From: Conidiobolus incongruus B7586
Taxonomy: Eukaryota; Entomophthoromycota; Entomophthoromycetes; Entomophthorales; Conidiobolaceae
Direction of reading: 5' to 3'
DNA length: 21,776 bases
Assembly: GCA_000697335.1 (NCBI GenBank)
Contig: JNEM01014565.1
Coordinates: 1 to 21,776 of the forward strand
Positions 1 to 10,634 of this stretch are shown piece by piece (the stretch's first letter is position 1; every line of letters starts with the position of its first letter). The notes under the pieces are model-generated. The model searched no databases. It was not told where the DNA came from and saw nothing but the letters and a program-made list of their open reading frames with translations. Made by a program: the position numbers and the translations under genes.

Positions 1-1472
1 TAAATATAAAATTATTTCAAAAAATTTTTTTAATAATTATAATCAATCAATATATAGATTTTTATTTTTAATAATATATTATCAATTTTTATTATATTAT
101 AATTAATCTAGTTTTTTCTAGATTTTAATTAAGATTAAACTTCAATATATCTAATATATTTATACAAATAATACAAATTATTTTAATAATTTTATTATTG
201 AATTCGAAAACATAATAATAATTAGTGATTTTTAATAAAATATTATTTGTATAAATTTTTAGAAATCTTAAATGAGTTTAAAAGGTTTATAGCTGAGTTT
301 TAGAGATATTAAATAAAAGACTTTTGATTATCATTATATGATTTAAGTATAATTAAATCTTCAAGTTAATTCTTAAAATTATTATAATAAATATATATAT
401 ATATATATAGTTTGAAAATATTAATTCTCATATATTTTTTATATATAATCTATTTTTAAAACTAGTAATATGTTTGAAAAATCACAAATTTAAAGATTTG
501 CTTTTTTCTAAAACTAATAAATCACAGTTTATCCCATATTTTGATAAAAATCGAATATTTTTAGATTCTTTGAAAAGAATAATATTGTTATATATCTAAT
601 CATAAAACATATAATCAATATAAATATCTATAAATTATATATAAAAACTACTTATAAATATTCATTGTATTTTTTTGGGTTCGAAAACTAGTTAAATTTG
701 AAATTAAATTGTGAAATTTAAAAATGAAATATATGAAAAAGTTATTCAATGTTTGAAATAATGATATTTATATTTAAATTTATAATATTTTACATGTATG
801 AATTTTAGAATTGCTATATATTTGTATTATATTAAAAAATTCAAAATATAATTTTATATTTATAATTGATTGATAAATATATATGAAATCTGGAAGTTAT
901 ATGTATTTCCATATCAATATCATTAGAAGATTTAATAATTTCAGAATAAAAATAAGTTTAAACTTGCTTTAAAAAATTAAAAAGAGTATGTATTATGCTT
1001 TATATCTGCTGAATTTTTATTCATTAATATAATGAATCGAATAAAGTTCGTAAAGTGATACAATTTGACATATAATTAATAGTATATATAGATTAAATCG
1101 AATACTTGTTTATAATATGAATGATGAATATCGTCATAATAATATCATTCTGATTTCGACAAAATAGAAAGTTCATACATTATTTGATATATGAAATTTG
1201 TGGTGATATTGAATTAAATATACTACATATTTGCATATTCGATTTCTACAATTAATTTAGACAAATCTGAATATATCAGGTTTGTTATAAATGAATTTGT
1301 GAGTTTACTATTTCAATTTGTTAAATAATTATTAGATAATTATGGTATATCAAACTTGCTATATATTGTAGTAATATGATTGAATAATCTCTCAGCCTAT
1401 TGAAGTTATAAAATAAAATAAAATGTTTTCTCAATGTTATTCTTATTTTATTTATGTACATAATAAATAAAT
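1..1472. other. AT-rich non-coding stretch
   Basis: No gene is visible. The sequence is very AT-rich with many stops in all frames and no recognisable exon. It holds a short (AT)n run near 397-416 and one copy of a dispersed repeat (223-510, listed separately). The right end contains the probable 3' UTR of the minus-strand gene that ends at 1473. An AATAAA hexamer on the minus strand lies at about 1452-1447, some 20 bases after the stop, but such hexamers are expected often by chance at this base composition. Confidence 0.7.
223..510 (+). repeat. Dispersed repeat, copy 1
   Basis: This stretch aligns by eye, in the same orientation, with 13307-13618. Shared words in the same order include TAGTGAT, TTTAAAAGGTTTATA, AAGTTTTAAAGAT-like, AATCATTAT, ATATATATAGTTT and AATATGTTTGAAAAATCA. 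The copies are diverged with small indels, so the duplication is old. No coding potential or terminal structure is visible, so the repeat family is unknown. It could be part of an old AT-rich transposon. Confidence 0.6.
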
Positions 1473-4400
1473 TTATAATTGATTATTATCTTTTTTCGAA
1501 TTCCAAGGCCTTGGAGCAGATAGCCAATATTTGTACTTCTCATTGTCCAAATTTTTATCAAATACAACTTCAGTCGAATATTCATTGAGATCCATATCAT
1601 TGGTAGGATAACCTTGGATGGATGGAGAGCCTGGTTCTATAAATAGGGGAATAGTTGTTGGAGATGTGGTGTCGACTGATAATCCTAAGTTGTTGTTAGT
1701 CAAAGTGATATCTGTCGGAACATCGCTGGGAGACGGATGATGACCTTGATAGCTAGGCCGATTAGATGATAAATACTGCTTAGTGGGATGACTATCAACC
1801 AGGTAGCTTGCCTTGGGATTCTTTAGATGTTTGAAGCCAATGATACTATCAATAGATCGAGTGCTAATAGTGTCTGTAGACTCCATTTGCTTCAGTCTCC
1901 TGGGGGTGAGAGAGGGAGATGACTCCAAATAACTGAAGCGATTATCCATAGCATTGATGGTATATTGATTCAATTTGCTCCAATCTTGAGGCGAAAAGAG
2001 AGGCACGGATTGATCGAGTTGAAATGAAGTTGATTTCTTTGGAGCTGAAGCAGGCTGGAGTAACTGAGCTTGGGCTCTCTGTTGGTTGAATAGCTCTTCT
2101 CGCACTCTGAATTGAAGATTATTCTGTCTTTTCTTTTTAGTAAGTGAGCCTTTAATGGATTGTGGGAACTTGGGTAATGAGGTAGATGGAGGAGGAATGC
2201 CATCATATTGCTCTCTCCAGCTTTCTATACTCAAATTATTCGAATATGCTGGATCCATCCAACTGATGCTGCTTACTGGAGTCAAATTATTGAGGGAGGG
2301 CATTGAACTATGGATTGGCCAGCTTGGATTGATCTCTGTGACCGTTGACTTGGGAAGGATTGAGTTTGATTTTTTTCTGGTCGAGAACCTTGGTACATTG
2401 GAGGAAAGCTTAGGATGATTAATAATATTGTTCAAGTTCCAAATCGCAATTAGTGGTACAATCAAGTGGAATAATATATTTAAGCTCCATCCACATATCA
2501 TATCAATGATTAAACTCAGCTGAGAATGCATATTCATAAAATCTTGGTTGATGATAATGGCTAAAAAATTTCCTAAAGGTATGATCAATATCAAACCTAA
2601 TACACTCAGTGCACCACATTTGGCCAAAGCATATAATAGTGATACCTTCAAAGCAATAGGGAATTGTAAACTTATCCAACTCACAAAGCATATTAATTTG
2701 CCGATAAATCCGAATCGACGAATAGTACATGCACCTTTCCAAGTGATATTCCACCACTTTAACCAATACACACAGCAGTTTAATAAAGAAAAAGGTATCA
2801 ACTGCTGATATTTCGCTTTCTCAACCCAGGCAAATTGCATATTTGGGAACTCTTTACCCAGTATCTCTGTTAACAGCGCATCTTCACACCAAGTAAACTC
2901 AAACTCACACCAACCAAAATTCCTGTTCCGATAGTCGATAGGAGTACCTAATAATGAGAGCTGAGAATATTTGCAAACCACATGGGGGTGAATTAATATG
3001 GGTCTTGGGTTTCGCAGTGACGGGTCAATGGTCGAAGGAATATCGGGCTCAGGGAGGTCAAGTAAGGAAGTGCTGAGCTTGGATGATGCCCAGATCCGGT
3101 AGACCGCACAGTGTCTGGGGATGGAGAGGGGTGAGTGGGTAAGATAGGTAAGCTTGTTCAGCCACTTTTCATAGGTAAATATACCTATTTGGAATTTTTG
3201 ACCCATCGAGTGATCGTTGAGAGATCCTAAGTATGAGTCTCCCGTTACCGCTACGATTGATCGGTTAAGAGTGAATGGCCTAATCAAGTTGGTCAGTGTT
3301 ACTGGATCGAAGCAAATTCCGAGCGATGTGGTCAGTAAAATTGAGAAATGATCCAAAGTAGTTCCAGTGATTGCTCTTGTCAGGTTGAAAAAGTCATACT
3401 CAAAAGGGTTCAGTGGAGACCGAAAGTACACCTTGTTCAATAGATGTAATATTAGTGCCATGCTATCTCTCCTTCCTTTGGCTTGACTTTTATAAATGAC
3501 CATGAGGGGTACTTTGAGGTATGTTGATTGGAGCGATCCTCTGAGCATCCCATCGTCATCTAGATTCATATATTTATAATAGCCAGCAAACACTTTTGCT
3601 TTTCCGATACTACCATTGACAGCGTAATAGTTTGCGTATTTCATCTCGTCACGAGGAATAACGTCATCAAACAACAAGTCCATGGTTCTGTCTTCTGAAT
3701 GATGAGGTCCATCTACAATGATAGTCAATAACTTATGGGTTGCTGGATATCTACTCTTCGCCAATGACTCTAAAGTGGTAGCTAAGTAGTCAAACTTTGG
3801 TTTAGTTGGAGCAAAAACAACCATTAGAGTTCTCAAAGGTTCAAAATTGAGCTCATCTTCCACCTCATAGTCGGGTTCAGATTGAGCCAGATGATACAGA
3901 CCTCGGTTGAATTCTCTGGGATGAAAGGTCAGACATGATGGGGATCGGCCCTCTATTTTCAGTAAATAATCGATATTGACAGAATCAAAAGTGGGCAACT
4001 GTCGAAGATAGGTTTGTTTTACTAGATAATTTTCTGCATGATTTCTTTGAATTTGGCAGTTGATCTGTTTTTTCGTTAGTTTTCTATCGGCCCTGTATAT
4101 ATGATCCTTTTTTGAGTTTAAACCCTTCCAGTACAGTTCATCGCCTATAGATGCTTTAGATGTGATAACCAGTAAATAGCCAAATGCATAAAATATAATA
4201 TATACATAAATTCCCCATTTCGTTATAAGAAGTCCCAATATAGTATGATAACTGGGGCCATCCATTTTTCCAACCTTTAGTTGACTCAATATGCAAGTAA
4301 CTACTATCCCTCGCTTGTAGATAGGAATGAAATGATTGAATATCATACTTATATCTCGATTTTTATAAACATTTTGCCTCAACAACTGAGGATTATCTGG

Positions 4401-5329
4401 GTCAAGTATAGAGAAGAGTTGATGTAAATTCTGAAATAAATTCAGTATATCTTGATCCAAAGTGGGATAAATAAAAGGATTGATTAGCTTGAATCTCTCT
4501 AAGTCGAGGACATCTTCACCGAGTACAACTAGATATGGTGCTTGATATAATTGATCAAATGTGTAGGTAATAGGAGTTGTTCCGTATATCGGAGAGAGGT
4601 CATCTAACGTAACGTTTTCTACCTTGGTGAGGTCGGCATCATAGTTGTTATACTGAATCAATCTTTTTGGAAATAAAGCACCAACGATTTGCTCTTGATT
4701 GACTATTTCGGTGCAATCAATTTGACCTTGGTTTAAATAAGTAAGATCCCAAAGAGCCGGTTCAAACTTATTGATTACTTCATCAGAAAGCTTCAAGATG
4801 GTTCCTTTAAAGATGAATATTGCTTGCCCATTTTTCTGCAATTGATTCAATCGATTGATATTGACCGCAGGCTTCAGTTTATAATTATAGGAACTATTAA
4901 TTAATAATATTAAGATAAGTGACAATAAAACATTCGAGATCAGATAATGCAAGAAGTAAACCATTTTTTCTTCAAAATAAGCAGCATTCCATTGGGGCTT
5001 TACTAAGGTTATGTTTTGTTTAATATGACAAGAATGCTACACCAAAGTTAATTACCTCGTTGGATTAATTTTACAGGAATCCAGAAGGTGAGAGCAGATT
5101 GATAGGCTTTCCATATTCCATCAAAAAGCTTTGATATGGTGAAATAGGGAGGGAGCTGGAAGTACTCGTGGGCATCACTCCAACACTTGTCGTAGTGTGC
5201 TACCGTTTCGTTATATTCGGTGTAATTTTGATTGGTATTCAATTGGCTAGAAGTAGCTTGATGTTTTGTAGAAGGAGTGTTGATAAAAGTGGTATCACTA
5301 GGCAAAGCAGATACAGAGTTCTGCTTCAT
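1473..5329 (-). CDS. Chitin synthase-like protein (division 2, class IV/V type), probable pseudoenzyme
   Basis: Two exons (5329-5056 and 5002-1473) joined across a 53-nt GT-AG intron give 1267 residues. The join restores the family's N-terminal landmark: a TFWIP motif at about 81-85, then a basic linker, then a membrane segment (105-126). A divergent cytochrome-b5-like region follows (about 139-205), then a second membrane segment (343-371). The glycosyltransferase core is about 480-845: VDG (521-523), GKAKVFAGYY (558-567), KGRRDS (600-605), GDS (679-681), CAVYRI (723-728) and CEDALL (797-802). Hydrophobic C-terminal segments lie at about 855-950, followed by a roughly 310-residue polar Ser/Pro/Gln/Asn-rich tail. 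Known family members polymerise UDP-GlcNAc into chitin at the plasma membrane. Here the DAD motif reads LTTS (646-651 region), EDR reads EDA, and QRRRW is absent (LLNCCVYWLKWW, 831-842). Catalysis is therefore doubtful. No myosin motor exon is visible upstream, so class IV layout fits better than class V. Family call is strong; activity is inference. Confidence 0.85.
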
Positions 5330-7527
5330 TCTTTATAGCCTATATCACGGTATAGTGAATTTTTACTACTAATCAAATACACAGTGTAAATGGGCAAAAT
5401 AGGTTTGTTTAAACAATGAGACTGCTAATAATTAGAGATTTTTATTTAAAAATTCCATTAATTATGAATTTGACTAATAAAAGATGTTTAGATAATTCAT
5501 AGTTCTATATATTTATAGTAGCATGTATTATTTATATTCAATTCAATCGTTTCAGATACCTAAAGATCATGATATTAAATTATAATACGACTTATTGAGA
5601 CGATTTGATTAAGTTTTATTCATTTTGCCTGAATTTGGGATTTACTCATTTAAATTTAGTTTTGTGAATAGGACTCATCAATGGTTACATTCATCTAGGC
5701 ACTATATTCATTATATTGATAATGTAATAATAGAATTATTTCTCAAGTTATATCATATTGACTTATAGATTTATTAGTTTTTAAATTTGATAACACTTTT
5801 GATATTAATTAAAGATAATTCTTAACTCAGCAATGTTATTAAAAAATTTATTTAGATCCAATTAATAGCTATTTTAGATTGTAAAATATTATAATATACA
5901 TCATATCAACTTACCTAAATGAATTAAAGTTTGAATAATTAATTCAATACAATATGAGTATTCTATCATCGAATATACCAGGATTTTAAAAATGTTAAGC
6001 TATAATTGTAATAATACATTGATTGAAATGAATTTTAATCAGTCTTATTTTTGTAAGATATTTAATATTAATACATTAATATAAATCCATGGCTTGATAA
6101 TATACAGTAATAAAATATATAAATAGGAAATTGCAGTCTTTTTTCTATATTTTCTCATCAAAAATTTTTAATCATTATACTTATATTCAAATCAAAATAT
6201 TTAATAATGAAACGAATCAAACTTAGCCTTGTTTTAAAAAGTTAAATAACTTACACTTAAAATAATTTCCAATGAAATTAAATATATATATCTCATTATA
6301 AAATTAATAGATACTATTTATCAAAATAATCAATGATATTTTCATGTGATTAAAGCTTTGATTAAATTGAATTAAGTATATATCGAGATATTTCCATATA
6401 ATAACACTACATACAAAATATCAAATATACTGATTATAAAGGTAATATAATTTTCTATTAATTTTTTAGTACATAGAATAATTGGATAAAATTAAAGTTA
6501 ATTCGTCATTTTCATTAAAAATCATAATGAAAGCACTTTGAATATCAACAATACCCAAATTTATTTCTGATTGATATAAATCTACTTACTATACTGGTTT
6601 ATACGGCACTTTGCCAAGTTTTGAAAGAAAATATCCAATTTCGTGACATCCCTGTTTCATATTCTCATTTATATTCACAATAATTATATAAATTAAATTT
6701 ATTTGTCATTCGAATTCATAGTAAAGATATTGATATAAATAATATCAATATAATATTATATGAATAAATTGCTAATTAGGAAGTTTAATAGAACTATTAA
6801 TTACAGGTGTAATGATTTTTGTTAGTTAAATGTAATGCAACAACCTTTTTTGATATTAACCTCATTCAATATCATACCAAAGTTATAATTTAAAAATTGC
6901 AATTTATTTTACTCATAATTTCATGAATTATATGTAATATTATTGAAATATATTTTAATCGTCAATTTTATTAAAAATGCAACACTTTTTCAACAAAATT
7001 AACTTTGAACGAAAGAGCTAATAATTTTTATTTAATATTTATCACCGAATTTTTAGAAAAATTATGTAATGATTTATAAACAAAGATAGAAATTGAGAAT
7101 TTTAACATTTAAATTAGATATACATACTCAAGTGAATTGACAATTTAATTGGTATATATGATTTAGACTAGAACTGTAAGAAATTAATTAAAACAATATA
7201 TCTCAATAGATCGATTTTCGATAATAATTTAATGTCCTTTATATTTTTAATGATTGAATATTAGATTTTGAATTCTAAATCACTTTAAAAGTAAATTCAA
7301 GGATATGTCATTTCTCAACATATATGTATATGTATACAAAATATTAAATTTAAATAGCCATTAAAATTGATTGAATGGAATAGAAATGACTAGTATTTAT
7401 GTTATAATTGAATATTAAAACATTTGAAATAAATATTATGCAATTATGTTGATATGAATGAAATAAATTTAAACAAAATCAATTGAATAAAATAAAAAAT
7501 TTAATCAAAATATTCAAACTGTTTTCT
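5330..7527. other. AT-rich intergenic spacer
   Basis: No exon, RNA gene or repeat is recognised on either strand. A slightly less AT-rich patch near 6590-6665 has no open frame worth calling. The left edge must contain the promoter of the minus-strand chitin synthase-like gene and the right edge the 3' UTR of the minus-strand NEDD8 gene. Confidence 0.6.
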
Positions 7528-8043
7528 TTAGTTTCCACCACGAAGAGCTAAGACTAAATGTAAAACTGATCCAGCTTCAATATTGTATTCAGCAGCAGTC
7601 TTCTCATCAGCCCTATATGCCAAAATCAGTCAATATATTAATATGCTTATTTTAAACTGGACTTATTTACATTTGCTTTCCCCCAAAAATCAATCTAGAA
7701 TACTTAATGAGTAATTAAGAACGAAGATTAAAGTTAAAATTATTTACCTTTGCTGAGCAGGAGGAATACCTTCTTTCTCTTCAAGCCTTTCTTTGATTCT
7801 AGAAATCTATGATAAATTTACGTTAATTTAAAGTTAATTATGTATGTCAAAAATCTTACTTTATCGGTGGACTCGATGTCAATTTCAATCTAGTAATTAT
7901 TTAATACATATATTAATAATATATATAAATAATATACCTCGGTTCCTGTTAAAGTCTGATTATTAGGTATAGAAAAAATTACGTTGAGTGATTATTAATA
8001 CTATATTTTTTTAAATATTATATACCTTGATTTTGATAAACAT
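7528..8043 (-). CDS. NEDD8/RUB1 ubiquitin-like modifier
   Basis: Six small exons (8043-8026, 7955-7938, 7889-7860, 7806-7748, 7694-7671, 7612-7528) encode 77 residues. The five introns are 70, 48, 53, 53 and 58 nt, all GT-AG. The product starts MFIKIKTLTG, continues through [18 protein letters not shown], and ends [14 protein letters not shown]. Ala72 (LALRGG) is the NEDD8 signature; ubiquitin has Arg there. NEDD8 is conjugated by the E1 NAE1-UBA3 and E2 UBC12 to cullins and so activates SCF-type ubiquitin ligases. A single Asn follows Gly75-Gly76, as in yeast Rub1, so a processing protease must remove one residue. It is divergently arranged with uS9m, with 296 bases between the start codons. 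The gene was missed by simple ORF calling because no exon exceeds 85 nt. Intron boundaries were set by protein similarity and splice consensus. Confidence 0.93.
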
Positions 8044-8339
8044 GGTGATTATTTGAATAAATACAATATTGTATCTTGACTATTAAATGTTCAATTTAAA
8101 TTCTATAATCATGATAAATATTTATGGGAAATAAAGATATGATATTTTTAATTAACCTATCCCACAATTCGATCAAGATTATATATATTCGTTCGTAATT
8201 TCTTATATTTTTATAATATAGAGTTATCAAAAATATATTAATATATAATTTAGACTATATCAATATAACCCAATTATTACTATTATTAAAATCATATATA
8301 TTTATTTGATAACTTTTCCATTATAATTAATTTATCAAC
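8044..8339. promoter_or_regulatory. Shared divergent promoter region of NEDD8 and uS9m genes
   Basis: The two genes point away from each other across 296 bases, so both promoters must lie here or in the 5' UTRs. The region is AT-rich. No TATA box or factor site stands out from the background. The uS9m start has a good context (TTTATCAACATGAG, A at -3). Confidence 0.45.
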
Positions 8340-9440
8340 ATGAGTTTAAGGTATGCTTTCCAAACCTTACTCAAATCTAGATCTATTATTCCTACTACCC
8401 TGGGCACTCAAATTGCTATGAGACCCCTCATTCAAAGTCTTCAGTTCCATAGTTCTACTTATATTATGAACACTACAACCGCTGATTCTGATCAATTGAA
8501 TACTGTTGATATGGATGTCGATGAGGAGGAAGATGAAGAGTTCGATTATGAAGAAGAAGAAGACACTGATGAAATTCAATACTTTTTCGACAAACCTTTA
8601 GCTGCTTCTTATTTTACAGGAAAACCGCAATTTTTTGATTTAATCACTGGTCTAGATCGTTGCATCGAACAATATACTCCTTTTGAACCTTTTTACGCTA
8701 ATCCAATTAAAGGAAAAATTTCTGGCTGGGTTAAATGGCACGATCCTTTAAAGATTTCTCAAACTCTCAATTTGCCCATTTCTAAGACAGAACACCATAA
8801 AATTGTTGCTAGATTTAATCGCTTATTAGGGCCAGAAGATAATCCTCATCCTTTACCAATGGATCTTGTTAAGTACCTTAATCGCTTTACTTCTCAAGAT
8901 TTGACTCAAAAGAAAGAAGTCAAAGTTAAGACAGTTGATAGCTTAGGTAGAGCTTTTGCTGTCGGGAGGAGAAAGACCTCAGCTGCCCGTTCCTGGGTCA
9001 CTCCTGGTGAAGGTTTGGTTCACGTCAATGGCAAACCCATTTCAGAATACTTCACCAAACTCTCTGATTTAGATACTGCCTTAACTCCATTCCAGGCTAC
9101 CTCAACTTTTGGAAAGTACAATGCTTGGATTTTAGTTTTAGGAGGAGGTACCACTGGTCAATCCGAAGCCATTAAACTTGCCCTTAGCAGGAGTATCTCC
9201 ATTATTGACCCTTCCTTGAAGCCTACTTTGAGAAAGAGTAAGCTTAATTTTCTTCGTTATATATCTGTTAGCATATTAAATATTTCATTATAGCTGGTTG
9301 CCTTGATTTCGATCAAAGAAGAGTTGAACGTAAGAAGACCAATAGACTTAAGGCCCGTAAGATGCGCACCTGGTAATAATAATATTATTATTTTATTTTA
9401 TTCGATTTTATTAACTCTCCATTTTAGGGTCAAGCGTTAA
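8340..9440 (+). CDS. Mitochondrial small-subunit ribosomal protein uS9m (MRPS9)
   Basis: Three exons (8340-9237, 9294-9372, 9428-9440) with introns of 56 and 55 nt encode 329 residues. Residues 1-42 are basic and hydroxylated with few acids, typical of a mitochondrial presequence. A strongly acidic stretch follows (about 57-79). The MRPS9-type middle region carries YFTGKPQFFD (91-100). The C-terminal S9 domain (about 203-329) shows GRRKTSAAR, VHVNGKPISEYF, LGGGTTGQSEAIKLALSR, LRKTGCLDFDQR and RVERKKTNRLKARK. The last exon is 13 nt and gives the end RTWVKR, matching the Lys-Arg terminus that reaches the decoding site in S9 proteins. Without the second intron the reading would stop right after RTW, so the intron is well supported by family knowledge. 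The product belongs to the mitoribosome small-subunit head. Confidence 0.93.
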
Positions 9441-10634
9441 TTTTTATATTTTCTTGCCTTATTTAATTCTTATAAATTTTTATCCAACTTCGATTTCCAA
9501 GCACCTTTTCCGTTATTTCCATTAATCAAAACTATAAATTATACTGATAATTATAACTTCTTTTAGACTTTATATCAACTTTTCATTCATTAATATATTA
9601 CAGTTATCATTGTATTTTTTTATTTATAAAAAAAACTCTGAAATATAGTTTTATAACTTAGGATATTAATATATATTACATTATTCAATTATTATGTCTA
9701 CTATATCCATCCTTTCTATTCTTTGATACCTAATACAAACTACTTCAATAATCTAATTAATATTCCCAATATTTCATATTTATTTTTTGCTTTTAATAAG
9801 TTTTGATCAGATTTTTAATATAAATCATTGCAGCAAATTTTATCAACCAATGCATTTTTATCATTATACTATTTCAGCACACTTATTTGATATCACATTA
9901 AGTTTCCAAACTATAGTATTTTATATTTTTATAATTTACTCAGAATAATGTAGGTAAATTCTTGAAATCCCCTTAATTCAAGCAAATGAATAATAACATA
10001 TCATGATTAATCGATGATTTTAATATCTGATTAATCTTTCTCAAATATGATTAGTCCAATTCATTTTCTTAATTATTAGAAAATTCTTTATATTGTTTAC
10101 TATAAACTTGATGTATATTATAGAAAAACTAAATTTATTTTTGATTATTAAACTCAATATATTTTATAATATTTTTGATTCTGATATTTAAATTTATTTT
10201 TTGCTAAACTAGAAATCGAAAGATATTATTATTTTGAGTTTTATAATATAAATCAAAGCCAATATGATAATCAAGTTGTTTATTAGATATTTACTTCAGT
10301 TATTATACATATTGGAGAATTAATTAGATAATAAATATATCATAATCAGTTATATCATAATGGAATAATGGTGTGATATCAAATCAAATAAATTATAATT
10401 GATTTTATTAAATATTTGCTGTATGATTAGTGATATAGAAATTAATTTTGATTCATCATAACTATATCAATATAAGCAGATAATTATAAATTTTAAAATC
10501 TATATATTGAAGTGTAATCCCATAATATATTTCTTCAAAAGTAATGAATATAAACTGAAATGAATTAGTTGCCAATAATCAAATTCTTTCTAAAATATTA
10601 TTGTGAAATTAATTTTATAATATAATCAATAATA
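9441..10634. other. AT-rich intergenic spacer
   Basis: This contains the 3' UTR of uS9m and the promoter of SNW1, which are tandem. I searched it for upstream exons that would supply the missing conserved N-terminus of SNW1 and saw none. No RNA gene or repeat is recognised. Confidence 0.6.

Noticed and set aside
670-690. tRNA B-box-like GGGTTCGAAAAC
   Set aside because: No A box, acceptor pairing or cloverleaf can be formed from the AT-rich flanks.
1970-2808. Open frames on both strands within and opposite the chitin-synthase-like gene (1970-2206, 2155-2418, 2503-2766, 2548-2808)
   Set aside because: All lie inside the 3.5-kb conserved exon in other frames, with no recognisable product.
5048-5329. 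The 93-codon ORF as a separate small gene
   Set aside because: It splices in phase to the main frame and supplies the family's TFWIP landmark, so it is exon 1 of the chitin-synthase-like gene.
8367-8579. Minus-strand ORF rich in Phe, Ile and Leu opposite uS9m
   Set aside because: It is the antisense of the acidic block and presequence of uS9m.
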